Source: JACPNS01 sp051306435 (GTDB taxonomy: Bacteria; Actinomycetota; Thermoleophilia; Solirubrobacterales; JACPNS01). Taken from it: 64,000 bases of DNA. The stretch spans positions 1 to 64,000 of the forward strand of contig JBPPNF010000015.1 of the NCBI GenBank assembly GCA_051306435.1. Direction: 5' to 3'. A program made the translations under genes and the position numbers. Positions 48,703 through 57,764 of this stretch are shown here, piece after piece. Positions within the stretch are counted from its first letter, which is position 1; each line of letters opens with the position of its first letter. The notes below the pieces were generated by a model. That model searched no databases. It saw only the letters and a program-made list of their open reading frames with translations, and was not told the DNA's origin.

Positions 48703-50303
48703 TGAGTCCCGATCCAACCGCCGCCGCAGTCGCGGCCGCCCCTGATGACAAGCTCTTCGACCGCCGCCTGATCCAGATCTCCAGCGTCGTGATTCTCGGC
48801 ATCATCATGTCGATCCTCGACACGACGATCGTCAACGTCGCTCTCGACACACTCTCGCGCGACTTCGACACTTCGCTCACCCAGATCCAGTGGGTCGCCA
48901 CCGGCTATCTGCTGGCACTCGCGACCGTCATCCCGCTGACGGGCTGGGCCGCCGACCGCTTCGGGACCAAGCGCCTGTTCATGATCTCGATCAGTCTGTT
49001 CGTGCTCGGCTCCGCGCTCTGCGGTGCCGCATGGAGCGCCAACTCGCTGATCTTCTTCCGCGTGCTCCAGGGCATCGGCGGCGGCATGATCATGCCAGCG
49101 GGCATGACGATCCTCACCCAGGCCGCCGGCCCGCAGCGCGTCGGCCGCATGATGGGCCTGATCGGCGTCCCGATGCTGATGGCCCCGATCCTCGGACCGA
49201 TCCTCGGCGGCTGGCTCGTCGACGACTTCTCCTGGCAGTGGATCTTCTACGTCAACGTGCCGATCGGCGCGCTCGCGCTGTTCATGGCGAACCGCTTCCT
49301 CGACGCCGACAAGCCGCGCCCGACCGAGCGCCTCGACCTGCTCGGCCTGGCGATGCTTTCGCCGGGCCTCGCTCTGTTTGTCTACGGCCTCGCCGAGACC
49401 GGTTCGGCCGGCGGCTTTGACTCGTGGAAAGTCTGGGCCCCGATGATCGTCGGAGCGGGACTGATCGCCGCGTTCATCTTCCACGCGCTCCGCACCAGCA
49501 ATGCTCTGATCGACGTCAAGCTGTTCAAGAACCGGACGCTGGCGATCTCCTCGGCGACCACCTTCGTGCTGGCCAGCGCCTTCTTCGGGGCGATGATCCT
49601 GATGCCCTTGTACTTCCAGATCGTGCGCGGTGAATCGGCGATGATGGCCGGCATGCTGATCGCCCCGCAGGGCCTTGGCGCGGGGATCATGATGCCGATC
49701 GCCGGCAAGATCACCGACAAATACGGCGCAGGCCGGATCGTGCCGTTCGGCTCGCTCCTGATCATCGGCGGAATGCTTGCCCTGACCCAGCTCGGTGCCG
49801 GAACCTCGTACTACGAACTCTGCGCAGTGCTCTTCGTGATGGGACTCGGGATGGGCTCGACGATGATGCCGGCGATGTCAGCAGCCTTCGGAGCGATGCG
49901 CCACGACGATGTCCCGCGCGCCACTTCGGCGCTGAACGTGATCCAGCGCGTCGGCGGATCGGTCGGCGTCGCGATCCTCTCGGTCATCCTCACCCACGCG
50001 CTCACCGACAACCTCGCTTCTGTCGCCCCCGGCGGACCGTCCATCGGTCTCGAAGCGGCCCAGTCGGTCCCGGCCGCCGCCCGCGAGCAGATCGCGCCGC
50101 TGATAGCCGACGCGTTCGGCCAGACCTACTGGTGGTCCTTCGGAATGGTCGTGCTGATGGCGATCCTCGCGCTCTTCCTGCCCAAGCACGGCTCGGCTGA
50201 GAACATCGCGATGATGCAGGCCGAGGACGAGGCCGCCGCTGAGCTCGAAAAGGCCGAGATCATGGCCAACAAGCTGATCGACAGCGCTCTGATCGAAGTC
50301 TGA
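48702..50303 (+). CDS. DHA2-family MFS multidrug exporter
   Basis: 533 residues, 14 helices. LDTTIVNVALDTLSRDF (D1), GWAADRFGTKRLF (motif A), GPILGGWLVDDFSWQWIFYVNVPIG (motif C) are clear. The long C-tail (about 495-533) is acidic and helical (EDEAAAELEKAEIMANKL). It exports toxic amphiphiles. Co-transcribed with marR, whose stop overlaps its ATG by one base. Confidence 0.92.
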   Translation: MSPDPTAAAVAAAPDDKLFDRRLIQISSVVILGIIMSILDTTIVNVALDTLSRDFDTSLTQIQWVATGYLLALATVIPLTGWAADRFGTKRLFMISISLFVLGSALCGAAWSANSLIFFRVLQGIGGGMIMPAGMTILTQAAGPQRVGRMMGLIGVPMLMAPILGPILGGWLVDDFSWQWIFYVNVPIGALALFMANRFLDADKPRPTERLDLLGLAMLSPGLALFVYGLAETGSAGGFDSWKVWAPMIVGAGLIAAFIFHALRTSNALIDVKLFKNRTLAISSATTFVLASAFFGAMILMPLYFQIVRGESAMMAGMLIAPQGLGAGIMMPIAGKITDKYGAGRIVPFGSLLIIGGMLALTQLGAGTSYYELCAVLFVMGLGMGSTMMPAMSAAFGAMRHDDVPRATSALNVIQRVGGSVGVAILSVILTHALTDNLASVAPGGPSIGLEAAQSVPAAAREQIAPLIADAFGQTYWWSFGMVVLMAILALFLPKHGSAENIAMMQAEDEAAAELEKAEIMANKLIDSALIEV

Positions 50304-50318
50304 TTTTCGTCGCCAGTT

Positions 50319-50348
50319 GCATCCCCGATGCGTTGCGCGCGGGGATGC
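50319..50348 (+). terminator. Hairpin after the DHA2 exporter
   Basis: GCATCCCC (50319-50326) and GGGGATGC (50341-50348) pair perfectly around a 14-base loop, 15 bases after the stop. There is no strong T-run. Confidence 0.5.
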
Positions 50349-50462
50349 AGCGCTGCTTCACAAGAATCAACAACGTGTAGTTTCGTAAGGTGCCCGCTGG
50401 GAATTAGCGCCGACCATCCACGCCGCACGCACCCGCCAGAAGTGGAGGTGGCAACGCGCGAA

Positions 50463-50468
50463 TAGGCT
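50463..50468 (+). promoter_or_regulatory. Leaderless-type -10 box of methyltransferase
   Basis: TAGGCT lies seven bases before ATG 50476. Confidence 0.45.
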
Positions 50469-50475
50469 GCGCGTC

Positions 50476-51198
50476 ATGGAGCAATCGCCATACCGCGCGG
50501 CGCTCGCGCAGATCCACGACGACGGCTTCGGCTTCATCGCGACCGGTGCGGCGAAGGTGCTGCTCGCCGGCCTGGAGCTCAACGGCTTGCGCGGCGGACT
50601 CGTCGTGGAGCTCGCCTGCGGCGGCGGGGTCTCATCGCGGATGATCGTCGACGGCGGCTTTGCGGTGCTGGGCTACGACATGTCCCCCGACATGATCGAG
50701 TTGGCTCGCGAGCGCGTACCCGAGGCGCGGTTTGAAGTGGCTTCGCTCTACGACGCCGAACTGCCGCAGTGCGTCGCCGTGACCGGAATCGGCGAAGCCT
50801 TCAACTACCGCTTCGACGAGCGCGCCGGCTTTGATGCGATGCGCGCCGTCTTTGAACGCGCGCACGCGGCGCTCGTTCCGGGCGGAATCCTCTTGTTCGA
50901 CGTGGCGCAGCCCGGTCGCGCGATGCCGCGACTCGAGCGCACCACCTGGGAGGGAGACGGCTGGGTGGTCAGCTCCGAAACGATCGAGGCCCCGGGCACG
51001 GACACGCTCGAACGCAGGATCACGAGCACGCGCGGTGAGCAGGTCGACATCGAGATCCATCGGCTGGCGCTCTATGACCACGAAGCCGTCTTCCAGGCGC
51101 TGCGCGAAGCTGATTTCGACCCCGCGACGCTCGCCTCCTACGCCGAGGACTACCGCTTCGGCGTCGCGCACGGCGGCTTCTACGCGGTCAGGCTTTAG
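50476..51198 (+). CDS. Class I SAM-dependent methyltransferase
   Basis: 240 residues. Motif I VVELACGGGVSSRMIVDGG and the acidic end of strand 2 (LGYDMSPDMIELARERVP) define the SAM pocket. Motif III-like ALVPGGILLFDV is present. It is a small, single-domain enzyme with an unknown substrate. The gene stands alone between a terminator hairpin and a TetR gene. Confidence 0.85.
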   Translation: MEQSPYRAALAQIHDDGFGFIATGAAKVLLAGLELNGLRGGLVVELACGGGVSSRMIVDGGFAVLGYDMSPDMIELARERVPEARFEVASLYDAELPQCVAVTGIGEAFNYRFDERAGFDAMRAVFERAHAALVPGGILLFDVAQPGRAMPRLERTTWEGDGWVVSSETIEAPGTDTLERRITSTRGEQVDIEIHRLALYDHEAVFQALREADFDPATLASYAEDYRFGVAHGGFYAVRL

Positions 51199-51299
51199 GG
51201 CATGTTTGTCTAACCAAGGCGCGCCGTGATCCAGAACCAAGTGGTACCCAGACAAGCTGGCAGAGATTCACTCCCCGATACCGTCTCCTGAGTCCTGGC

Positions 51300-51959
51300 A
51301 TGGAACGCGCGACAGCAACAAACCTGAATCTCGAGCGCGGCACGCCGCTTCCTCGCGGCCGCCACAAGCTTGAGCGCGAAGTCGTGCTCGCTTCGCAGCG
51401 CGGACGACTGATCACGGCGTTCGTGCGTCTGGCCGCGGACTGCGGCTACGACGGGGTCACGATCATCGACATCGTCTCGCTCGCCGGCACGTCAAAGCGC
51501 ACCTTCTACGAGCACTTCAAGGACAAGCAGGACTGCCTGCTGCAGGCCTTCGACACCACTCGGATGATGCTGATCTCAGCGATCGTCGGTGAAGCCGCGC
51601 CGGTCACCGATCCGATCGAGCGGATCCGTGTCGGCATGCGCGCCTACGTTGAGGCGCTCGTCGAGCTTCCCGACTTCACGCGCCTGTTCCTCAGCGAATC
51701 GATGTCGGCCGGGCCGGAACTGGCCGACCGCTGGATCGAGGCGACCGAGATGCTCTCGGCCGTGATGCACTCGTGGCGCGAAGAGTCGCGGCGCGAGCAC
51801 CCTGAGGTCCCCGAGCTCTCCCCGGTGCGCGCCCAGATCGTGATTCTCGGCCTCAACGAGACGATCTGCATGACCGTGCATCGCGACGGTGTGGCCGGCG
51901 TCGAGCGCCGCACCGACGAGCTCGTCGGCGAAGCAGTTGCACTTCTGACTGCGCCGTAA
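51300..51959 (+). CDS. TetR-family transcriptional regulator
   Basis: 219 residues. The N-terminal HTH (about 30-78) reads RLITAFVRLAADCGYDGVTIIDIVSLAGTSKRTFYEHFKDKQDCLLQAF, typical TetR. The helical C-terminal domain would bind a ligand. The target cannot be told from position: the neighbours are a methyltransferase upstream and ppa downstream. Confidence 0.9.
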   Translation: MERATATNLNLERGTPLPRGRHKLEREVVLASQRGRLITAFVRLAADCGYDGVTIIDIVSLAGTSKRTFYEHFKDKQDCLLQAFDTTRMMLISAIVGEAAPVTDPIERIRVGMRAYVEALVELPDFTRLFLSESMSAGPELADRWIEATEMLSAVMHSWREESRREHPEVPELSPVRAQIVILGLNETICMTVHRDGVAGVERRTDELVGEAVALLTAP

Positions 51960-51970
51960 ACGCAATCACC

Positions 51971-51976
51971 TAGCCT
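51971..51976 (+). promoter_or_regulatory. Leaderless-type -10 box of ppa
   Basis: TAGCCT lies seven bases before ATG 51984. Confidence 0.45.
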
Positions 51977-51983
51977 TGACGGC

Positions 51984-52493
51984 ATGACTGATCTCCCCGA
52001 AGGCCATCTGTATGCAGTGGTCGAAATCCCCAAAGGTTCCCGCAACAAGTACGAGTGGGACGAACAACTGAACGCAATCAAACTCGACCGATTCCTTTAT
52101 TCGTCGGTCGTCTACCCCTTGGACTACGGCTTCATCCCCGAGTCGATCGGCGCCGACGGCGACCCGCTCGACGCGATGGTGCTGGTCAGCGAGCCGACAT
52201 TCCCCGGCTGCTGGATCGAGGTCAAGCCGATCGCGCTTTTCCGCATGCATGACGACAAGGGCTCCGATGACAAGGTCATCTGCGTCCCGGTCAGTGATCC
52301 GAACTGGAACTACTTCGAGTCCCTGAACGACGTGCCCAAGCAGCTTCAGGATGAGATCTCACACTTCTTCTCCATCTACAAGGACCTCGAGCAGAAGACC
52401 GTCAAGGTCGAAGGCTGGTTCGGTGTGATGGAGGCCTGGAAGCAGATTGAAGACGCGCACAAGCGCTGGGATCTGGCCCACCAGGTCCAGTAG
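51984..52493 (+). CDS. ppa: Inorganic pyrophosphatase
   Basis: 169 residues, family I soluble PPase. EIPKGSRNKYEWDE, the metal-binding DGDPLDAMVL and VPVSDPNWNYF are canonical. It hydrolyses PPi and pulls biosynthetic reactions forward. Length is that of the compact bacterial hexameric type. Confidence 0.96.
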   Translation: MTDLPEGHLYAVVEIPKGSRNKYEWDEQLNAIKLDRFLYSSVVYPLDYGFIPESIGADGDPLDAMVLVSEPTFPGCWIEVKPIALFRMHDDKGSDDKVICVPVSDPNWNYFESLNDVPKQLQDEISHFFSIYKDLEQKTVKVEGWFGVMEAWKQIEDAHKRWDLAHQVQ

Positions 52494-52505
52494 CCCCACA
52501 GAAGC

Positions 52506-52694
52506 TCAGGCCGCCATCAGAAAGTGCGCGGCCTGGGCATCTGCTGAAACCTCGAGGTGCGATGTCGGAAGTGCGAAGCGCTCACGCGCCCGCGCCACGA
52601 CGTCGACGTCCAGCGTCTCTGTTTCAGAGTGGTTCTCTGTGGCTGACTGGTACGTGCCACGAGAATCGCCTCCGGGCGTGGGGGCGGCCCCGGC
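52506..52694 (-). other. In-frame open stretch after the histidine kinase stop
   Basis: The reading frame of the kinase gene continues for 63 codons after its TGA. The end looks coding (LDVDVVARARERFALPTSH, then LEVSADAQAAHFLMAA). The only internal start is a GTG with no ribosome site. It may be the C-terminus of a lost gene or a former kinase tail. It fills the gap between ppa and the kinase. Confidence 0.3.
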
Positions 52695-54182
52695 TCAGAC
52701 TGAGAGTTGGCTGGGACCGGCGAGCGGCAGCCAGACGCTGAAGATCGCGCCACTTCCGTCATCCGCATTCTTCGCGTGAACACGTCCGCCGTGGGCCTCC
52801 ACGATGCCGGCGACGATCGACAGTCCCAGGCCCGATCCGGCCTTTCCGCGCTCACGGCCGGTCTCTGAGCGCCAGAAGCGTTCGAAGATCTGCGCACCGG
52901 CGCCGTCGGGCAGTCCGGGGCCGTGGTCGCGGATGTCGATGCGAACGTCGTCGCCGCTGCGGGCGACGGAGACCTCGATCGGCGTGCCGTCGGGCGTGTG
53001 CACGATCGCGTTGCGCAGGAGGTTTGCGAGGACCTGTTGGAGCTGGTGCGAATCGCCGCTGATCTGCTGCGCGCCGTCGCTCTCGAGTGTGAACCTGCGA
53101 TCGGGCGCTGCGACCTCGGCGTCGCGTACGGCGTTCGCGGCGATCTCGGAAACGTCGACCGACGTGAAGGTGTTGTCGTGCGTCTCGTCGAGCCGTGCAA
53201 GCGTCAGCATGTCCTCGACGAGCACTCCCATCCGGGCGGCCTCCTGCTCGATGCGCTCCATCGAACGGTCGACCTCGTCCTCTTCCTTCGTTGCGCCCAG
53301 GCGGTAGAGCTCGGAGTAGCCGCGGATCGAGACCAGCGGCGTGCGCAGCTCGTGCGAAGCGTCGGCGAGGAACTGGCGCAGGCGTTTCTCGCCGGCCTCG
53401 CGTTCCTTGAAGGCTCCTTCGAGGCGTTCGAGCATGCGGTTCAGCGCAAGGCCCAGTCGGCCGATCTCGGAGCGCTCATCGGCCGGCTCGACGCGGTGCG
53501 AGATGTCGCCGCCGGCGATCGCGTCGGCCGTCCTGCCCATGCGGTCGAGCGGGCGCAGTCCGATCCCCACCAGCAGCCAGGCTGCGACTCCGAGCACCAG
53601 CAGCGCGAAAAGGATCACGATCGTCTCGACGAGCAAGAGGCGGTTGATCGTCTGGCGCGTGTCGTTGAGCGGTACCGCGACGACGATTCGCTCACCGGTC
53701 GGCGCGGTGCGCGCGGCGACGCGAAACTCCGTGGTTTCCGGTCCACTCGATCCAACCGTCTGCGGCTCGCCAGAGAGTCCGACTGAACTGAGGTCCGGGA
53801 CGGCCGCGCTATCGCTGCGCTCATAGCCGAACGAGCACGAGGCGACGATTGCGCCGCTCGAATCGATGAAGGCTGCGTATGTGCCCGGTGGGAGCGCGAA
53901 CCCGCCCGGTCCGCCGGGACCGCCTTCGCGCCTGCCGTGTTCGTCACCGTCACGGCCGAACGGGCCGGAGTCCGGGGACGAGCCCTGGCAGCTCCCGCTG
54001 CCCGACTGCTGCGCGAATGCGAGCACGGGGCCGGCGGTCACCAGGCCTGATTGCACCTGACGGTCGAGCTTCTCGTACAGGTAGGAGCGTTGCTCAGCAA
54101 ACGTCACTGCTGCCAGCACGATCATCCCGCCCAGCGAGACGAGAAGCAGAATCGCGACCAGGCGGCCGCGCAGCGAACGCAT
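52695..54182 (-). CDS. Two-component sensor histidine kinase
   Basis: 495 residues. TM1 (VAILLLVSLGGMIVLAAVTF), a roughly 150-residue extracellular sensor with a Gly-rich insert and two or more Cys, TM2 (ETIVILFALLVLGVAAWLLVGI), HAMP, HisKA with phospho-acceptor His in FLADASHELRTPLVSIRGY, then HATPase_c with NAIVHTPDG (N box), DHGPGLPDG (G1) and GSGLGLSIV (G2). It should phosphorylate the OmpR-type regulator two bases upstream. The signal is unknown. It lies last in a wecB-GT2-regulator-kinase run. Confidence 0.94.
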   Translation of the reverse strand: MRSLRGRLVAILLLVSLGGMIVLAAVTFAEQRSYLYEKLDRQVQSGLVTAGPVLAFAQQSGSGSCQGSSPDSGPFGRDGDEHGRREGGPGGPGGFALPPGTYAAFIDSSGAIVASCSFGYERSDSAAVPDLSSVGLSGEPQTVGSSGPETTEFRVAARTAPTGERIVVAVPLNDTRQTINRLLLVETIVILFALLVLGVAAWLLVGIGLRPLDRMGRTADAIAGGDISHRVEPADERSEIGRLGLALNRMLERLEGAFKEREAGEKRLRQFLADASHELRTPLVSIRGYSELYRLGATKEEDEVDRSMERIEQEAARMGVLVEDMLTLARLDETHDNTFTSVDVSEIAANAVRDAEVAAPDRRFTLESDGAQQISGDSHQLQQVLANLLRNAIVHTPDGTPIEVSVARSGDDVRIDIRDHGPGLPDGAGAQIFERFWRSETGRERGKAGSGLGLSIVAGIVEAHGGRVHAKNADDGSGAIFSVWLPLAGPSQLSV

Positions 54183-54184
54183 GC

Positions 54185-54907
54185 TCAGGCCTTACCCGAG
54201 GCGGCCTTGGGGCGCAGCGCATAGCCGATGCCGCGAACGGTCTGGATCAGCGGCTCATCGTCGGCGTCAACTTTTTTGCGCAGATAGCTCACATAGGTCT
54301 CGAGCACCCGCGCGTCGCCGTCAAAGTCGTACTCCCAGACGTGGTCGAGGATCTGTTGGCGCGTCAGCACGCGGCGTGGGTTGAGCAGGAAGTAGTGGAG
54401 CAGGCGGAACTCGGTAGCCGTCAACTCGATCTCGCGGCCGCCGCGGCTCACTTCGCGGGTGGCCTCATCGAGCTCGAGATCCTCAAACGTCAGCCGGTCT
54501 TCGTCCTCGCCGTCGGTCTGGCCGGTGCGGCGCAGGATCAGGCGCACTCTGGCCACCAGTTCCTCGAGGCTGAAGGGCTTGGTGATGTAGTCGTCGCCGC
54601 CGATCGTCAGGCCGCGAACCTTGTCCTCGGTCGAGTCGCGTGCGGTGAGAAAGATGATCGGCGTGCGGCCGCGCGTAGCGCCGAGGCGCTCTGCGACCTC
54701 AAACCCCTCGATGTCAGGGAGCATGATGTCGAGCAGCATGAGATGCGGCTTGAAGGTGTGTACGGCTTTGATCGCGTCGATCCCGTTGTCGGCTGACTCG
54801 ACCTCAAACCCCTGGTACCGCAGGGCCATCGAGATGACATCAACGATGTTCGGCTCGTCGTCGACGACGAGAATTCGTGCGCCTGTTGCGTCTTGATCTG
54901 CGTTCAT
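54185..54907 (-). CDS. OmpR/PhoB-family response regulator
   Basis: 240 residues. Receiver: acidic pair in VVDDEPNI, phospho-Asp in MLLDIMLPD, Lys in DDYITKPF. C-terminal winged helix: ELTATEFRLLHYFLLNPRRVLTRQQILDHVWEYDFDGDARVLETYVSYLRKKV. It binds DNA when phosphorylated by the kinase downstream. ATG 54907 gives the proper receiver start; an upstream in-frame codon (55012) would reach into the GT2 gene. Confidence 0.94.
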   Translation of the reverse strand: MNADQDATGARILVVDDEPNIVDVISMALRYQGFEVESADNGIDAIKAVHTFKPHLMLLDIMLPDIEGFEVAERLGATRGRTPIIFLTARDSTEDKVRGLTIGGDDYITKPFSLEELVARVRLILRRTGQTDGEDEDRLTFEDLELDEATREVSRGGREIELTATEFRLLHYFLLNPRRVLTRQQILDHVWEYDFDGDARVLETYVSYLRKKVDADDEPLIQTVRGIGYALRPKAASGKA

Positions 54908-54963
54908 GGGGCGATTGTCGAGCAGAAACCTGAGAATTTCCTGTGACGCCCTTGAGTATTGCG

Positions 54964-56196
54964 TCAGGGTGCCTCTGAAGCTTCGAGCGCCTCGCGCTCG
55001 GTCTTGGACCACGTGCGCTGGTCGGTCAGATGCCGAAACAGCGGGCCCAGCAGCACCGGCCAGATCAGCCAGGTGTAGAAGGCGTAGACCTGAGCGATGA
55101 AGAAGCCGGTGATGTAGCCCTTCCAGCCGCGCGAAGCGCCTGCGGCAATACAGCCCATGATCACGCCGCCGAAGCCGAGGATGTAGAAGAAGGCGATCTG
55201 GTGAATCGCGTTGGATTCATAGATGTTGGCCTGGCCGGTGATCAGCAGGTAGACCGCGACGAGCATCGAGACGCCGATGATCGACTGCCAGACCGGCATC
55301 AGGATGTAGAGCGCCGTCTCGATACGGGCGATCAGAGAGCGCGGCGAGCGCAGCTCAGTTCCGATCAGCGACATCGCCTGCAGGTTGCCCTGCGACCAGC
55401 GCGTGCGTTGGCGCAGCAACGGACGAAGTCTCGAGAGCCCCTGCTGGTCGACCATCGCCCTCAAATCCTGATGCCCCAGCCAGCCGGCGCCGATCAGGCG
55501 CAGGCCAAGGTCCTGGTCCTCGGTCAGCTTGTCGCGCCAGGGACCGGTTTCGTCGGCCACGTCGTCGAGCGCGGCGAGCCGGTTGAACTGGCCGTTGCCA
55601 CCCATCCCGGCCGTGCCCCAACCGTTGCGGCCGCTCTGAAAAAGCGCTCCGTACACGCCGAATTCGACATCCTGCAACCATGTGAGCAGCCTGTGGCGGT
55701 TGTAGATCCGCACCTGCGACTGCACGCCACCGACCTCCGGGTCGGCAAAATGGCCTGCGATCCAGGACGGCGCGTCAGTGTGCAGGCGCCCGTCGGCGTC
55801 GACGATCACGACGATCACGCGTTCGCGCTCGACGCCGCGCAGCAGGTCGCCGAGCTGGCGGTAGGCCCAGTTGAGCGCCGCGGCCTTACCGGTCTGCGCG
55901 TTGGGCTTCTCGCGGCGCAGCGGCACAAGCGCAGGATGCGAAAGGCCGGCAAGGATCTGCGGCGTTGAATCCTCGGATCCGTCATCGATCACCAGGATCC
56001 GTTTGTCGCGAACCTCCACGGCAAGCAGCCGCTCGACCGAGTCGGCGATCGTCACTTCTTCGTTGAGCGCCGGGACCATGAAGACCCAGGTGAACTCGTC
56101 GGCCAGCGCCTGATCCTGATCGGGGGCGTGGCGCCGGGAGTTCTGGCCGCGCACGAACAACACGACCGTCCAGCAGAACATCAGGACGATCGTCAC
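54964..56196 (-). CDS. Family 2 processive glycosyltransferase (BcsA/NodC-like)
   Basis: 410 residues. The GT-A domain has MVPALNEEVTIADSVERLL, VIDDGSEDST, IVDADGRL (DxD-like), TEDQDLGLRLI and QRTRWSQG (QxxRW), followed by four C-terminal helices. That set is typical of polysaccharide synthases that extrude a polymer. GTG 56196 truncates the first helix: the in-frame upstream codons, back to the wecB stop, encode PWRWILTFALV, so initiation may lie further upstream at a non-standard codon. It is in an apparent operon with wecB. Confidence 0.85.
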   Translation of the reverse strand: MTIVLMFCWTVVLFVRGQNSRRHAPDQDQALADEFTWVFMVPALNEEVTIADSVERLLAVEVRDKRILVIDDGSEDSTPQILAGLSHPALVPLRREKPNAQTGKAAALNWAYRQLGDLLRGVERERVIVVIVDADGRLHTDAPSWIAGHFADPEVGGVQSQVRIYNRHRLLTWLQDVEFGVYGALFQSGRNGWGTAGMGGNGQFNRLAALDDVADETGPWRDKLTEDQDLGLRLIGAGWLGHQDLRAMVDQQGLSRLRPLLRQRTRWSQGNLQAMSLIGTELRSPRSLIARIETALYILMPVWQSIIGVSMLVAVYLLITGQANIYESNAIHQIAFFYILGFGGVIMGCIAAGASRGWKGYITGFFIAQVYAFYTWLIWPVLLGPLFRHLTDQRTWSKTEREALEASEAP

Positions 56197-56258
56197 CAGC
56201 GCGAATGTGAGGATCCAGCGCCACGGCTGGTCAAGGCCGTCAAAGGGGAGGGCCAGGG

Positions 56259-57677
56259 CTAGAGCGGCCAGGACTCCAGCTCCGTCGGCTCGTGGGCGTC
56301 GTGCAGGATGTCTTCGACGACAGGTGTCCGGTGCTTGGCGGCCTGCGCCTTGGGCACGCGGATGCCCGTTGCATCGGCGATCTCACTACGGCTGAAACCG
56401 TGACCGAACGGGATCGGAGGGCTCTCTCCGGTGAGCAGGTACTCGAGCGCCTGCACGATCCGGTCGGCGGCGTAGCCGTCGCCGTAGGGGTTCGGCGCGT
56501 CGGCGACTGCCGAGTAGGCGGCGTCGTCCTCAAGCAGCTTCGCCGCCTCGGACTCGATCAGTTCAGGGTCTGTGCCGACGAGGATCAGTGTTCCCGCGTG
56601 GACGCCTTCGCCGCGCTCGGTGCTCTCGCGCGCGACGAGCACCGGCTTGTTCAGCGACGGTGCCTCTTCCTGGATCCCGCCGGAGTCGGTGATCACGATC
56701 GAGCAGCGACCGATCAGCCGGGCGAAGGAGGTGTACTCGAGCGGCTCAGTCAGCAGCACGTTGTCGAACATCACCAGCGGCTCGCCGAGTTCCTGACGCA
56801 CGCGCGGATTGGGATGGAGCGGCACGACGAACGTCACGTCGGGGAAGCGGTGGGCGAGCTTGCGGATGCCCTCGGCGATCTGTCCCAGGCCCGAGCCCCA
56901 GTTCTCGCGGCGGTGCGCCGTGACAAGCACCACCCGGTCGTTGCTCTCGTGCAGTGCTGCGATTGCGGGGTCGACGTACGGAGTGTCCAGGGTCGATGCC
57001 CAGCGCAGCGCGTCGATTCCAGTGTTGCCGGTGACGAAGATCTGCCCGACCTCGACGTTCTCGCGCACGAGGTTCTCGAGGTTCTCGTAGGTCGGCGCGA
57101 AGTTCATCGCCGCAAGGCAGGTGATCACCTGGCGGTTGAGCTCTTCGGGGAAGGGACTCATGATGCTGCCGCCGGTGCGCAGTCCGGCCTCGACGTGCAG
57201 CACCGGAATCTGAAGATGAAAGCTCGCGAGCGCAGCGGACATCGCCGACGAGGTGTCGCCGTGGACGATCACCGCCGCCGGGTAGTTGCCTGCGACGATC
57301 GCTTCGCCGATCTCCTCGTCGGACGGCCTCGGCCCGAACCACTCGAGGCAGAAGTCGTTGAAACGGCGCATCGTCGTCGTCACGCGCTCGGTCAGGCTCG
57401 CGCGCTCAGCTCCCGCCCAGAGGTGCACGTGCGTGCCCACGCCGGCCTGTTCGAAGATCTCTTCGACCATGTGGTGGTGCTGACCGGTCGAGACGACGAC
57501 CGGCTGGAACATCTCGGAGTCCCGCAGGGCGACGATCACCGGGACGAGCTTGATCGCTTCGGGGCGCGTGCCGACGACAACCGGGATCAGGATCTTGGGC
57601 GTCTCGTCGCCGTCGCCGTCGGGAAATCGCAGGGGATTGGATCCGGCGACAGCGTCGGTTTCGTGGTCGAGATTCAT
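56259..57677 (-). CDS. wecB: UDP-N-acetylglucosamine 2-epimerase (non-hydrolysing)
   Basis: 472 residues. VVVGTRPEAIKLVPVI, STGQHHHMV, VHGDTSSAMSAAL, HVEAGLRTG, TAHRREN and SDSGGIQEEAP (here TDSGGIQEEAP) are canonical. It makes UDP-ManNAc from UDP-GlcNAc for wall or capsule polymers. About 90 residues longer than the usual 380: it has N- and C-terminal extensions, and the C-terminal one (about 415-472) is hydrophilic and unassigned. It heads the leftward operon with the GT2. Confidence 0.93.
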   Translation of the reverse strand: MNLDHETDAVAGSNPLRFPDGDGDETPKILIPVVVGTRPEAIKLVPVIVALRDSEMFQPVVVSTGQHHHMVEEIFEQAGVGTHVHLWAGAERASLTERVTTTMRRFNDFCLEWFGPRPSDEEIGEAIVAGNYPAAVIVHGDTSSAMSAALASFHLQIPVLHVEAGLRTGGSIMSPFPEELNRQVITCLAAMNFAPTYENLENLVRENVEVGQIFVTGNTGIDALRWASTLDTPYVDPAIAALHESNDRVVLVTAHRRENWGSGLGQIAEGIRKLAHRFPDVTFVVPLHPNPRVRQELGEPLVMFDNVLLTEPLEYTSFARLIGRCSIVITDSGGIQEEAPSLNKPVLVARESTERGEGVHAGTLILVGTDPELIESEAAKLLEDDAAYSAVADAPNPYGDGYAADRIVQALEYLLTGESPPIPFGHGFSRSEIADATGIRVPKAQAAKHRTPVVEDILHDAHEPTELESWPL

Positions 57678-57764
57678 TCGTGCAGTATCGGTTGCCCGGT
57701 CCCCGGAGCATGAGTCCGCTTAACACGCGTGCAAGTGCGACCGGTAGATTGCCCGCGAGCCGCC

